NCBI GenBank assembly: GCA_036656615.1
Contig: JAVXHY010000013.1
Span: 1 to 55,096 of the forward strand
Source of the DNA: CAUPWF01 sp036656615
GTDB lineage: Bacteria > Bacillota > Clostridia > Lachnospirales > Lachnospiraceae
Reading direction: 5' to 3'
DNA: 55,096 bases
The notes beneath the pieces were generated by a model. It made no database searches. It was not told the DNA's origin and was given only the letters and a program-made list of their open reading frames with translations. Every line of letters starts with the position of its first letter. The stretch's first letter is position 1. The translations under genes and the position numbers were made by a program. Positions 25,212 through 34,512 of this stretch are shown here, piece after piece.

Positions 25212-26684
25212 CTATAACAATGGGGATAATAATCTGGAAAATTGTTCCTTTATTCGAATTGCCAAACCTCTGCCATCATATATTTTTCGATTTACTAAAG
25301 TACATTGTGTCATGTCATTTTCAAATGCTCTTTCCAATCTTCTTGTTGTCCGTTCACTATAAATAGTAGCATTTACTTCGAAATTCAGTTGAAAGCTCCG
25401 ATTATCCATATTTGCTGTTCCACAGCAGCTTACCAGTCCATCTACCGTTAATACTTTTGCATGTAGAAATCCATTGTCATACACATAGCACTTTGCTCCT
25501 GCTGCAATCATATCACCCAAATAGGAATAGGTCGCCCAATATACAAATGGATGATCCGGCTTACATGGAACCATAATTCGGACTTCTACTCCTGACTGGA
25601 CCGCAATACGTAATGCTTCAAATATATTATCATCTGGAATAAAATAGGGCGTCTGTATATAGATATGATGTCTTGCCTTATGAATCAGTCGCAGATAATT
25701 ATCTCTAATTTCCTTATTACGTGAATCCGGACCACTTGAAACAATCTGTATGGGATCTCTCCCATTTCTACGATATGTTGGAATTTCAAATAATCGGTCT
25801 TCTATAAATAGATTTTCTTTTGCAGCATAATTCCAATCTAGCACAAAACGAACTGCCAAAGAGGTAACTGCTGCCCCTTCTATACACAAATGTGTATCCC
25901 GCCAATATCCAAACTTCTTATCAAATCCCAAATATTCACGTCCAATATTAAAGCCACCAATAAAACCAACCCGTCCATCAATGACTACGATTTTTCTATG
26001 ATTTCGGTAATTAACCCGCAGCTGCAAGTTCCCAAGCAATGCCGGGAAGAATTCTGCCACTTGAATCCCTGCATCTTCTAATCTTTTCCAGTCACGGTTC
26101 TTCATTGATCTACAGCCCATACTATCAAAAAGCACTCTAACCTCTACACCTCTAGATACTTTTTCTATCAACACTTCTTCAATCTCTGCCCACAACTCAT
26201 CATTACGTATAATATAATACTGCAAATGTATATACCTTGTTGCATGCTCCATTTCCGTGATTAAAGCCTGAAATTTTTCTCTTCCATCCGTATAAATTCG
26301 GACATCATTGTTATCCGTTAATACCGATTGTGCTTCCTCCAAATTATAAAGAATCAGATTCTGAAATCGTTCAAGTTCCGGATTTGCCAACCGTAGTTTA
26401 TTACGGTATATGGTCTCTTCCTGTCGTCTGATGGCATATTTTACTTCTCCTTCGATTTCCTTCATCTTAAACATATGACTTTTGTGAAAATCCTGACCAA
26501 TAATCAGATATAACACGAACCCCAGAACCGGAATAAAATACAACACCAAGAGCCATGTCCACACTGTCTGTGGCTCTCTTCTTTGAAAGAAAATAATTAA
26601 AACTGATAAAAAGATATTTAAAAACAATAAATTATCCATTGTCCAGCCTATACCTGTATGTATCCAATTAAAAACTATATCCAT
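25212..26684 (-). CDS. cls: Cardiolipin synthase
   Basis: Phospholipase D-superfamily cardiolipin synthase of 490 residues, which joins two phosphatidylglycerols. Two N-terminal membrane helices (about 15-65) precede two HKD motifs: NHRKIVVIDG with GGFNIGREYLG, and HAKVLTVDG with GTANMDNRSF. FFQRREPQTVWTWLLVL is typical of ClsA-type proteins. The ATG follows AAGGTGGTGAAAAG and the promoter at 26728-26756. Confidence 0.95.
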   Translation of the reverse strand: MDIVFNWIHTGIGWTMDNLLFLNIFLSVLIIFFQRREPQTVWTWLLVLYFIPVLGFVLYLIIGQDFHKSHMFKMKEIEGEVKYAIRRQEETIYRNKLRLANPELERFQNLILYNLEEAQSVLTDNNDVRIYTDGREKFQALITEMEHATRYIHLQYYIIRNDELWAEIEEVLIEKVSRGVEVRVLFDSMGCRSMKNRDWKRLEDAGIQVAEFFPALLGNLQLRVNYRNHRKIVVIDGRVGFIGGFNIGREYLGFDKKFGYWRDTHLCIEGAAVTSLAVRFVLDWNYAAKENLFIEDRLFEIPTYRRNGRDPIQIVSSGPDSRNKEIRDNYLRLIHKARHHIYIQTPYFIPDDNIFEALRIAVQSGVEVRIMVPCKPDHPFVYWATYSYLGDMIAAGAKCYVYDNGFLHAKVLTVDGLVSCCGTANMDNRSFQLNFEVNATIYSERTTRRLERAFENDMTQCTLVNRKIYDGRGLAIRIKEQFSRLLSPLL

Positions 26685-26727
26685 CTTTTCACCACCTTTT
26701 TGAGTATACCGATTTCATATCCTTTTC

Positions 26728-26756
26728 ATTATACTCATTTCTCCAAAGAAATGTAA
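26728..26756 (-). promoter_or_regulatory. Sigma-A promoter of cls
   Basis: -35 TTACAT (26751-26756) and perfect -10 TATAAT (26728-26733), spacer 17; diverges from the plus-strand promoter at 26776-26804. Confidence 0.68.
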
Positions 26757-26775
26757 GACTAAAATTGCAAATCTC

Positions 26776-26804
26776 TTGCACTTCACAACAAACAATGATA
26801 CAAT
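26776..26804 (+). promoter_or_regulatory. Sigma-A promoter of the small membrane-anchored protein gene
   Basis: -35 TTGCAC (26776-26781) and -10 TACAAT (26799-26804), 17 bases apart, about 57 bases before the GTG start. Confidence 0.68.
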
Positions 26805-26861
26805 ATGGTACGTATGAAATAAGATTTTTACATAAAACTATATATTTTCAGGAGGTTCACC

Positions 26862-27305
26862 GTGAGTTTAGCAGTTAAAATCTTGCTCGTTGTATTAATT
26901 GTTTTAATTATAGCTTTTGTTGTTTTATATTTCCTTGGTAAAAAGGCAGAGAAAAGACAAGCAGAACAAAAACAGCAATTGGATGCAGTAGCACAATCCG
27001 TTTCTATGTTAATTATTGATAAAGGCAGAATGAGACTAAAAGATGCTGGTTTTCCTTCTATTGTAGTTGAGAATACGCCAAAGTATCTTCGAAGATCTAA
27101 GGTACCAGTTGTAAAAGCCAAGATAGGACCTAAAATCATGACACTCATGTGTGATGATAAAGTTTTTCCTATCATTCCAATTAAAAAAGAGGTCAAAGCC
27201 GTTGTAAGTGGTATTTATATTACAGAGGTAAAAGGACTTCGAGGTCCCCTTGATACTCCAACTAAGAAGAAAGGCTTCTTTGCACGTCTTAGTGGTAAAA
27301 AATAG
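26862..27305 (+). CDS. Membrane-anchored protein of unknown function
   Basis: A 147-residue protein with one N-terminal membrane segment (about 5-27), a short charged helix (KKAEKRQAEQKQQLDAVAQ) and a soluble domain with the strand pattern SMLIIDKGRMRLKDAGFP, VPVVKAKIGPKIMTLMCDD and FPIIPIKKEVKAVVSGIYI. The last 20 residues are basic (PTKKKGFFARLSGKK). The GTG start has AGGAGGTTCACC. It is monocistronic between its promoter and the terminator at 27321. I recognise no characterised family; the pattern is that of a conserved Clostridia protein facing the cytoplasm or surface. Confidence 0.85.
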   Translation: MSLAVKILLVVLIVLIIAFVVLYFLGKKAEKRQAEQKQQLDAVAQSVSMLIIDKGRMRLKDAGFPSIVVENTPKYLRRSKVPVVKAKIGPKIMTLMCDDKVFPIIPIKKEVKAVVSGIYITEVKGLRGPLDTPTKKKGFFARLSGKK

Positions 27306-27320
27306 GAACGTATAACAAAT

Positions 27321-27382
27321 AAGAATGATAAAGGCAGAAAGAAACTAGATGATATCTATTTCCTTCTGCCTTTATCATTCTT
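27321..27382. terminator. Long bidirectional terminator hairpin
   Basis: A 19-base perfect stem (27321-27339 with 27364-27382), extended inside by GAAA/TTTC and TAGAT/ATCTA to a 3-base GAT loop. It lies between the convergent membrane protein and DUF1934 genes. Confidence 0.85.
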
Positions 27383-27389
27383 TCTATCA

Positions 27390-27848
27390 TTACATCAACG
27401 CAAAGTCTTCTGTATTCTTAGATTTAATATTCATCCGGATCTCACAATTAGCCCAGGTTTCATGATTAATATCCAGTTCATAGTCCACTTTGACACTAAT
27501 ACTGTCTTCTTTTACCTGTATCTCCATATTGCTGGTATGTATCCCTACCGGTATCTGTCCATAAGGTGTATGATAATAGGTGAGATTTCTCTTATGCTTT
27601 TCAAAGATCATATGCATACTGACTACACCTGTTTTCACAACCTCAACCTTGTCCTGGCTCGAAATTTTTATTTTATTTCTCGTAACGCCTGACATGCCTT
27701 CTGCAACTTCGTCATAAAGAATATAATGCTTTCCATTTTTGCAGAAATAGCTAGCAGGAGTAATGATTTCAATTGGTTCATGTTCCACACCCTCCTCAAG
27801 AGTCTCCATCTGAAGCCCTGATATACTTACTAATACATCTTTCGTCAT
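27390..27848 (-). CDS. DUF1934 (YwiB-like) beta-barrel protein
   Basis: A 152-residue protein with the DUF1934 pattern: strands MTKDVLVSISGLQ, ASYFCKNGKHYILYDE, TRNKIKISSQDKVEVVKTG, MIFEKHKRNLTYYHTPYG and VKVDYELDINHE. Family structures are lipocalin/calycin-like barrels of unknown function. It lies 11 bases after murI and ends at a terminator, so it is probably co-transcribed with murI. Confidence 0.88.
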   Translation of the reverse strand: MTKDVLVSISGLQMETLEEGVEHEPIEIITPASYFCKNGKHYILYDEVAEGMSGVTRNKIKISSQDKVEVVKTGVVSMHMIFEKHKRNLTYYHTPYGQIPVGIHTSNMEIQVKEDSISVKVDYELDINHETWANCEIRMNIKSKNTEDFALM

Positions 27849-27858
27849 ATTTATCCCC

Positions 27859-28686
27859 TTAATACTCTTCTATATTGATTTCCTGGATTGTCTCAATGTT
27901 ATATGGCAAGATGGAATTGGCAAATTCCTGGAATTTATCTGCTACATCACTTACATAAAACGAATATGCTGCATGATTTCTGTTACTATCATTATTTGTA
28001 ATTCTATGGTCTTCTAATAATTGTTTCAAATCCATAGCTGTTTCATATGCCGGATTGATCAACTGTATCTTTTCACCCATATATTCTCTAATTCTAGATC
28101 GTAATAATGGATAATGGGTACATCCCAATATTAAAGAATCAATCTCGCTTTCCTTTAGTGAAGATAAATAATAATCAATGATTTCTCCTGTTACATGATG
28201 CTTTGCAAATCCTTCCTCTACTAAGGGTACAAATAATGGACATGCCTTGTCTATCACCGTAATATCCGGATCTTCTTTCTGAATAATTCTTGTATATATC
28301 TGACTGCGAATGGTAGCCTCTGTAGCAATAACACCTATTTTTTTTGTTATGGTGCCTGCAATAGCCGCTCTTGCGCCAGGTACAACAACTCCAATAATTG
28401 GGATATCTACTTCTTCACGTACAACCTCTAATGCAAGTGCACTTACTGTATTACATGCAATTACTATGGCTTTGACTTGTTTGGTTCTCAAAAATCTAAT
28501 AATCTGCCTTGCATATCTGATAATTGTATCCTTTGATTTACTTCCGTAAGGCACCCTGGCTGTATCCCCAAAATAGATTAAATTCTCACTTGGAAGCTGT
28601 CTCATGATTTCACGTACGACCGTCAAACCACCTACACCTGAATCGAATACACCAATAGGAAAGTTATTTTTTTCATCAATCTTCAA
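27859..28686 (-). CDS. murI: Glutamate racemase
   Basis: It makes D-glutamate for peptidoglycan. The two catalytic cysteines are visible in VIACNTVSA and LILGCTHYPLL; IGVFDSGVGGLTV and LIYFGDTARVPYGSKS are N-terminal signatures. Length is 275 residues. The start codon is TTG at 28686, supported by AAAGGAGAAATAGC; no ATG is available nearby, so initiation may be deliberately weak. It lies between pfkA and DUF1934. Confidence 0.96.
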   Translation of the reverse strand: MKIDEKNNFPIGVFDSGVGGLTVVREIMRQLPSENLIYFGDTARVPYGSKSKDTIIRYARQIIRFLRTKQVKAIVIACNTVSALALEVVREEVDIPIIGVVVPGARAAIAGTITKKIGVIATEATIRSQIYTRIIQKEDPDITVIDKACPLFVPLVEEGFAKHHVTGEIIDYYLSSLKESEIDSLILGCTHYPLLRSRIREYMGEKIQLINPAYETAMDLKQLLEDHRITNNDSNRNHAAYSFYVSDVADKFQEFANSILPYNIETIQEINIEEY

Positions 28687-28770
28687 AGCTATTTCTCCTT
28701 TTGTAATTTCTAATGCAAAATGAAAACGGATATTCGGAATCCGATTCGCTACTTCCTTGATGAGGTTAAA

Positions 28771-29745
28771 CTATATAGACAGCGCTTTTGCTATATCATA
28801 TTGATAGTCCGGAATTCCCTTCCTCATTTTCAATGCTTCGTTGATATCAAAATCAATATATTCACCATGTTTATATCCCACTACTCGATTGGACTTTCCT
28901 TCACAAATAAGTTCAACCGCTTTTGCTCCCATAAGAGACGCGTATACCCGATCTTTACAGGTAGGACTTCCTCCACGCTGCATATGCCCCAGTATAGTTG
29001 CTCTTGCTTCCATTCCTGTAGCTTCTTCAATACGCTTTGCCATATTCAAAGAATCACCGACACCTTCTGCATTGATGATAATATAATGCTTCTTGCCACG
29101 CTTTCTATTTTCTATAATATTTCGAATAATCATGGATTCATCATAATCATGCTCTTCCGGCATCAGGATCTGTTCTGCTCCATTTGCAATTCCACACCAA
29201 AGTGCCAGATATCCTGCATCCCTTCCCATAACTTCTATAATACTACATCTTTCATGTGAAGTGGATGTATCCCTCACTTTATCAATCGCCTGCATAGCAG
29301 TATTAACAGCGGTATCAAATCCAATCGTATATTCCGTACAGGCAATATCCAAATCAATGGTTCCTGGGATTCCAATGGTATTAATGCCTAGATAAGCCAG
29401 TTTCTGCGCCCCTGCAAAGGAACCATCGCCTCCGATTACCACTAAGCCTTGAATTCCATACTTTTTACAGATTGCTGCAGCGTTTTGCTGTCCCTCTTCA
29501 GTCATCATTTCTTGACAACGCGCGGTTTGTAAAATAGTGCCACCTCGCTGAATCGTATCTGACACATCTCGTGCTGTCATATCAATAATCTCTTCATTGA
29601 GCAATCCCACATACCCACGTCGGATTCCACGAACATTCAGCCCTTTCCCAATTGCGGTTCGTACAACTGCTCGAATTGCCGCATTCATACCTGGTGCATC
29701 ACCACCACTAGTCAAAACACCAATTGTATTCACTGTCTTTGTCAT
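28771..29745 (-). CDS. pfkA: ATP-dependent 6-phosphofructokinase
   Basis: It commits fructose 6-phosphate to glycolysis. The 324-residue product shows LTSGGDAPGMNAAIR, GGDGSFAGA (Gly at the ATP-specific position), PGTIDLDIACTEYTIGFDTA, the effector/substrate MGRDAGYLAL and GHMQRGGSP. The catalytic Asp131 is present, but the Asn that normally follows it is Leu132 (codon TTG). The start is ATG 29745 with GGAGGAAATGA; upstream ATGs lack sites. It follows dnaE by 73 bases, a pairing common in Firmicutes. Confidence 0.95.
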   Translation of the reverse strand: MTKTVNTIGVLTSGGDAPGMNAAIRAVVRTAIGKGLNVRGIRRGYVGLLNEEIIDMTARDVSDTIQRGGTILQTARCQEMMTEEGQQNAAAICKKYGIQGLVVIGGDGSFAGAQKLAYLGINTIGIPGTIDLDIACTEYTIGFDTAVNTAMQAIDKVRDTSTSHERCSIIEVMGRDAGYLALWCGIANGAEQILMPEEHDYDESMIIRNIIENRKRGKKHYIIINAEGVGDSLNMAKRIEEATGMEARATILGHMQRGGSPTCKDRVYASLMGAKAVELICEGKSNRVVGYKHGEYIDFDINEALKMRKGIPDYQYDIAKALSI

Positions 29746-29817
29746 TTCATTTCCTCCATCTATACCCATTACCTTATTTGGCAATCATTTAACATCATAC
29801 CAATTATTGTACTCTAT

Positions 29818-32800
29818 TTAAAATAACTTTTCAATGGATTGTTCCACAACTTTTACCCGCTTTTCTCCAAAAACATTCATCAATTTGCTGATGATAACTG
29901 GCTCTATCAATACATTTCGATTTGCCGGAAGCCTTTTAACCGCCTTTTCCTCTTGACAATAAATAACTACTGAATCATTCCCATCCGAATCCTGCAGATA
30001 ACCATATAGCATATATTCCTGTGTAAGAAATTCATGCTTATTTGCAAATTGTATCCATAGTTCTTTCTTGGTTTGTTCAAATGGTGTTATTTTTTCACAG
30101 ATCAGTTTACTTGCCTTCTCATCCTCTTCTGACACCCTACCTCTTACAAATACCTTACAGTCCTCTTCTAAGCAGGATTTATTAGCTTCATAATCTCGTG
30201 GGAAAACCACCACCTCTACCGTTCCCAAAAGATCCTCCACCGTAATAAATGCCATGGTTTTATTATTTCTAGTATGCTTAATGGTTTTTGTTGTAATCAT
30301 ACCCCCAATAATTTCCTTGGCACCGTCTCTCACCTTGGTCTTACCAGTTGTTTCATCTAATTGGAAATCCAATGTAGTAGCCGAAATACATGTTCGCCAC
30401 TTTTCTTCATACTCTTCCAGGGGATGTCCACTAATATATACCCCTAGCACTTCTTTTTCAAATGACAGGAACATTTCTTTTGGATACTCTCCTACATCTG
30501 GTAATTGTACTTCAAATTCCTTCTTTTGTTCCTCATCTGCCAGATCAAATAAGGTCATCTGTCCTGCCATTGAAGATTTTTTGGTCTGATTTACCTGATC
30601 TACCAGTTGAACATAAACCACCATAAACTGTTTTCTTGTACCACCAAAGCTATCTAGAGCTCCTGCCTTAATAAAGCTTTCAATCGTTCTTTTATTGACC
30701 TCTTTCCCAGATAATCGTTCAATAAAATCCTTGAAATCTCTAAATAATCCATTGGTTTCCCGTTCTGATACAATGGCTTCAATCACTGGCCTTCCAATGC
30801 TTTTAATAGCTGCAAGTCCATAGCGTATGTTCCCATGATCTACCGAAAAGTTCCCTTCTCCTAAATTAATATCCGGAGGTAATATTTGAATTCCCATTTG
30901 CCTGCAGGCATAGATATACTCCGAAACTTTCGTAGAATTATCAATTACAGAAGTCATCAGTGCTGCCATATATTCTGTTGGAAAATAATATTTTAAATAA
31001 GCTGTTTGGTAAGATACCACTGCATATGCGGCTGCATGGGATTTATTAAATGCATATTTGGCAAAATCTGTCATTTCATCATAGATTTTATTTGCAATTG
31101 CTTCACTGATTCCATTGGCAACACAACCCGGCACCCCTTCGTCTAGATTTCCATAGACAAAGTTCTTTCTCTCCTTTTCCATTACATCGGCTTTCTTCTT
31201 AGACATAGCACGACGCAGCAAATCACTTCTCCCCAAGGTATAGCCAGCTAGATCTCTTACGATTTGCATGACTTGTTCCTGATATACAATACAGCCATAT
31301 GTAGGAGATAGGATGGATTCTAGTTGGGGACAGTCAAAGGTAATGGAATTACTGTCATTTTTCCCTTTGATATATTGAGGAATAAAGTCCATGGGTCCCG
31401 GACGATAAAGAGAAATACCTGCAATGATATCCTCTAGGCTCTGAGGCTTTAGTTCCTTCATAAAGCTTTTCATACCGGCACTTTCCAGTTGAAAGATTCC
31501 ATCCGTTTTCCCCGTACCAATGGATGCCAGTACCTCTTGATCATCGTAATTAATCTGGTCAATATCAATAGACTTTCCCATCGTTCTAGATGCCAGTTTT
31601 ACGGCATTTTGTATGACTGTCAGTGTTCGCAGTCCTAGAAAATCCATTTTCAAAAGCCCCAGTTCTTCTAAGGTATTCATGGTAAACTGGGTTGTAATGG
31701 AACCATCCGAAGCCCTGGAAAGTGGGACATATTCATCCACTGATTTTTGGCTGATCACCACTCCGGCAGCATGCATAGAAGTATGACGGGGAAGTCCTTC
31801 TAATCTCTTAGCCATGTCAATCAAATACCTGACCTCTTGATTATCTTCATATATCGTTCTAAGCTCTGTATTCTTTTTCAATGCCGCTTCTATAGTAATA
31901 TTAAGCTCTGTTGGGATCATCTTTGCAATACTGTCAACCAGTGCGTAGGATAAATCCATCACTCTTCCCACATCTCGAATCACACCTCGGGCAGCTAATG
32001 TACCAAAGGTTACAATCTGCACTACCCGATCGCTTCCGTATTTTTCCACTACATAATCAATAACTTCCTGCCGTCGTTCATAACAAAAATCAATATCAAT
32101 ATCCGGCATGGATACACGATCTGGATTTAAAAATCGCTCAAATAACAATTGGTAACGAATGGGATCTATATTGGTGATTTCCAAGCAATAGGAAACAATG
32201 CTTCCTGCTGCTGATCCACGTCCTGGTCCTACTGCTATCTCATGATCTTTCGCATATTTTATAAAATCCCATACAATGAGAAAATAATCCACATACCCCA
32301 TCGTTTGAATAACATCTAATTCATAAGTCAAACGATGAATCAATTCTTCCCCAGGAGTATCGTAACGTTTTTGAAGTCCCTGAAAACATAATTCATTTAA
32401 GTATTCCCAAGAAGTCTTCCCATCTGGAACATCATATTTGGGAAGCTTTGTTACACCAAATTCAATCTCCACTTTACAACGGTCTGCGATTTTTTGTGTG
32501 TTTTCTAAGGCTTGTAATGCGTAAGGAAATAACTGTGCCATCTCTTCTTCCGATTTTACGTAAAACTGGCCGCCCTCATAACGCATTCTATTTTCATCTG
32601 CCAGCTTTTTCCCTGTTTGAATACAAAGCAGAATATCATGGGGCTTTTCATCCTCTGCATATGTATAGTGAATATCATTGGTAGCAACTAATTCGATTCC
32701 CGTTTCCCCAGAAAGTCGAACCAGCTGTTGATTCACCATGGCCTGCTCTGGTATCCCATGATCTTGCAGCTCTAAGAAGAAATTCCCCTTTCCAAAAATC

Positions 32801-33291
32801 GTCTCATATCTTTGAGCAGATTTTCTGGCTTCATCAAACATTCCTCTCATAAGGTTTTTTTGCACTTCTCCTGCAAGACAGGCACTAAGCGCAATAATCC
32901 CTTCGTGATATTCACTTAATACTTCCAAATCCACTCTGGGTTTATAATAATATCCTTCGATAAATCCCTTGGATACAATTTTCATTAAATTTTCATAACC
33001 TTTATTATTTTCTGCAAGCAAAACTAAGTGGAAATAGCGATCATCCCCACCTACAATTTCTCTATCAAATCTGGAATTTGGTGCTACATACACTTCGCAG
33101 CCTAGAATTGGATTAATACCAACCGCTTTCGCGGCACGATAGAAATCAATCACCCCAAACATCACTCCATGGTCTGTAATTGCAGCACTGTTCATACCCA
33201 GCTCTTTTACTCTGGTTACGTATTCTTTAATCTTATTTGATCCATCTAATAAACTATACTCCGTATGAACATGTAAATGCGCAAAACTCAT
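29818..33291 (-). CDS. dnaE: DNA polymerase III alpha subunit, DnaE type
   Basis: Replicative polymerase of 1157 residues. PHP domain at 1-200 (HLHVHTEYSLLDG, AITDHGVMFG), palm with PDIDIDF at about 396-402 (two catalytic Asp) and the third Asp in KMDFLGLRTL; VGPGRGSAAGS and YQEQVMQI are fingers/active-site motifs. The tandem HhH and an OB fold (IGGMITTKTIKHTRNNKTMAF) follow, and there is no proofreading insert, so it is DnaE1, not PolC. The start is ATG 33291 after TGGAGGTATCT. A GC-rich hairpin lies just upstream. Confidence 0.97.
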   Translation of the reverse strand: MSFAHLHVHTEYSLLDGSNKIKEYVTRVKELGMNSAAITDHGVMFGVIDFYRAAKAVGINPILGCEVYVAPNSRFDREIVGGDDRYFHLVLLAENNKGYENLMKIVSKGFIEGYYYKPRVDLEVLSEYHEGIIALSACLAGEVQKNLMRGMFDEARKSAQRYETIFGKGNFFLELQDHGIPEQAMVNQQLVRLSGETGIELVATNDIHYTYAEDEKPHDILLCIQTGKKLADENRMRYEGGQFYVKSEEEMAQLFPYALQALENTQKIADRCKVEIEFGVTKLPKYDVPDGKTSWEYLNELCFQGLQKRYDTPGEELIHRLTYELDVIQTMGYVDYFLIVWDFIKYAKDHEIAVGPGRGSAAGSIVSYCLEITNIDPIRYQLLFERFLNPDRVSMPDIDIDFCYERRQEVIDYVVEKYGSDRVVQIVTFGTLAARGVIRDVGRVMDLSYALVDSIAKMIPTELNITIEAALKKNTELRTIYEDNQEVRYLIDMAKRLEGLPRHTSMHAAGVVISQKSVDEYVPLSRASDGSITTQFTMNTLEELGLLKMDFLGLRTLTVIQNAVKLASRTMGKSIDIDQINYDDQEVLASIGTGKTDGIFQLESAGMKSFMKELKPQSLEDIIAGISLYRPGPMDFIPQYIKGKNDSNSITFDCPQLESILSPTYGCIVYQEQVMQIVRDLAGYTLGRSDLLRRAMSKKKADVMEKERKNFVYGNLDEGVPGCVANGISEAIANKIYDEMTDFAKYAFNKSHAAAYAVVSYQTAYLKYYFPTEYMAALMTSVIDNSTKVSEYIYACRQMGIQILPPDINLGEGNFSVDHGNIRYGLAAIKSIGRPVIEAIVSERETNGLFRDFKDFIERLSGKEVNKRTIESFIKAGALDSFGGTRKQFMVVYVQLVDQVNQTKKSSMAGQMTLFDLADEEQKKEFEVQLPDVGEYPKEMFLSFEKEVLGVYISGHPLEEYEEKWRTCISATTLDFQLDETTGKTKVRDGAKEIIGGMITTKTIKHTRNNKTMAFITVEDLLGTVEVVVFPRDYEANKSCLEEDCKVFVRGRVSEEDEKASKLICEKITPFEQTKKELWIQFANKHEFLTQEYMLYGYLQDSDGNDSVVIYCQEEKAVKRLPANRNVLIEPVIISKLMNVFGEKRVKVVEQSIEKLF

Positions 33292-33308
33292 AGATACCTC
33301 CACTATCT

Positions 33309-33340
33309 AGAAGGGGAGCGTTCTACAACACTCCCCTTCT
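33309..33340 (-). other. GC-rich hairpin between HPr-like gene and dnaE
   Basis: AGAAGGGGAG (33309-33318) pairs with CTCCCCTTCT (33331-33340) around a 12-base loop. No T-run follows on the minus strand, and dnaE's ribosome site begins within ten bases, so an mRNA-processing or attenuation element is as likely as a terminator. Confidence 0.6.
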
Positions 33341-33356
33341 GCTTACCTCTTTTGAC

Positions 33357-33590
33357 TTAACCATTAATCATAAATGCAACCAATCGATCAATATCTTCTT
33401 TTTCATATGCTATAATCTCTAATTCTGGAATTTCTCCATTGGAGAAAATATTTGCCATGGACACATACTGAGATAATTTAGATTTTAGGTTCAGTCGATC
33501 GCCCTCACCTGTTACTAATTCCACTTTTCCCTTGCAGCTATCTACCACCTTGAAAAACTTCTCAATGTCTGAAATATTCTGTACTTTCAT
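33357..33590 (-). CDS. Small HPr-like protein lacking the phosphorylation histidine
   Basis: A 77-residue protein with GAGAGGAGATTACAAG before the ATG. The pattern FFKVVDSCKGKVELVTGEG, NLKSKLSQYVS and ELEIIAYEKEDIDRLVAFM follows the helix-strand order of HPr/Crh proteins (FVxxANxFxS, DIxLxxxxxxxxxKSIxxLxxL), but there is no His in the first segment and no regulatory Ser-loop match. It is expressed from the promoter at 33676 and precedes dnaE-pfkA. The HPr relationship is an inference from a short sequence; it may simply share the fold. Confidence 0.8.
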   Translation of the reverse strand: MKVQNISDIEKFFKVVDSCKGKVELVTGEGDRLNLKSKLSQYVSMANIFSNGEIPELEIIAYEKEDIDRLVAFMING

Positions 33591-33675
33591 CTTGTAATCT
33601 CCTCTCGTTTATATGGAATGATGTCCCATATATCTGCTGTCCTATTCAGTTCCAAATGCACAAATAACTATCCTA

Positions 33676-33703
33676 ATTATACCTTATTTTTTTCGGATTG
33701 CAA
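33676..33703 (-). promoter_or_regulatory. Sigma-A promoter for HPr-like-dnaE-pfkA
   Basis: -35 TTGCAA (33698-33703) and perfect -10 TATAAT (33676-33681), spacer 16. The -35 lies inside the end of cvfB. Confidence 0.65.
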
Positions 33704-34511
33704 TTATTTTTTCTTGAATTTCTATCTTTCCTTCTTTTAATAATCTTCCCACTGCACGTTTAAATGCATTCTTACTTAGATTTAACTCAAACTTAATGAT
33801 TTCCGGGTCCGCCTTATCTGTGAAAGGAAGAGTTCCTCCCCGTTTATTTAATTCATCCAAGATTAGTTGCGCATCCTTATCCATTTGTGCCGGTATTTTA
33901 TCCCTTACACTTAAGTCTAATTTTCCATCTGGTTTCACCTCGGTGACTCTTGCCGTTACAATGGTTCCTATTTCTAATTCACGATAAACTTCTTTTTTGG
34001 GAATTAAAGCAGAATACATATTATCTACCGCCACAAAGACACCAAAGTCATCACTGGTTTCATATACAATTCCGGTCACCTGATCATCTTTCTGGTATGG
34101 TGAATCTGTTTTTAAGTATTCATATACTTTCATGGAAGCACATAAACGTTTACTTTTATCCACATATAAAGTGACCAGACACTGATCACCCGGCTGTACT
34201 TTCACTGTTTGTTCTTTAAATGGCAGAAATAAATCTTTTTCCAATCCCCACTTTAAAAACGCCCCAAACTGTCCTACATCTCCAACCTCTAAAACTGCGA
34301 TGTCGCCAATCTGCAACTGGGGGGTATTTGTGGTTGCAATTAATCGGTCTTCCGAATCCTTATACAGAAATACCTCTATAGGATCTCCAATTTCAATGCC
34401 CTCTGGGACCTGCTTTTTAGGAAGCAACACTCGTTCTTCTTCACTTCCCAAATAAACTCCAAAATCTACTTCTTTGACTACCATTAATATTTGTTTTTTC
34501 CCTAATTCCAT
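33684..34511 (-). CDS. cvfB: CvfB-type S1-domain RNA-binding protein
   Basis: A 275-residue protein with three S1-like beta-barrels and a C-terminal winged helix. The N-terminal VDFGVYLGSEEERVLLPKKQVPEG, middle VGQFGAFLKWGLEKDLFLPFKEQ and FGVFVAVDNMYSALIPKKE are S1 segments; ILDELNKRGGTLPFTDKADPE and FKRAVGRLLKEGKIEI form the winged helix. CvfB/YitL binds RNA and affects virulence-gene expression in other Firmicutes. It follows the thioesterase by one base, so the two are co-transcribed. Confidence 0.92.
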   Translation of the reverse strand: MELGKKQILMVVKEVDFGVYLGSEEERVLLPKKQVPEGIEIGDPIEVFLYKDSEDRLIATTNTPQLQIGDIAVLEVGDVGQFGAFLKWGLEKDLFLPFKEQTVKVQPGDQCLVTLYVDKSKRLCASMKVYEYLKTDSPYQKDDQVTGIVYETSDDFGVFVAVDNMYSALIPKKEVYRELEIGTIVTARVTEVKPDGKLDLSVRDKIPAQMDKDAQLILDELNKRGGTLPFTDKADPEIIKFELNLSKNAFKRAVGRLLKEGKIEIQEKIIAIRKK

Positions 34512-34512
34512 C

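Noticed and set aside
28720..29259. 179-codon plus-strand open frame opposite pfkA
   Set aside because: Shadow of pfkA codons on the other strand; no ribosome site and composition unlike a real protein.
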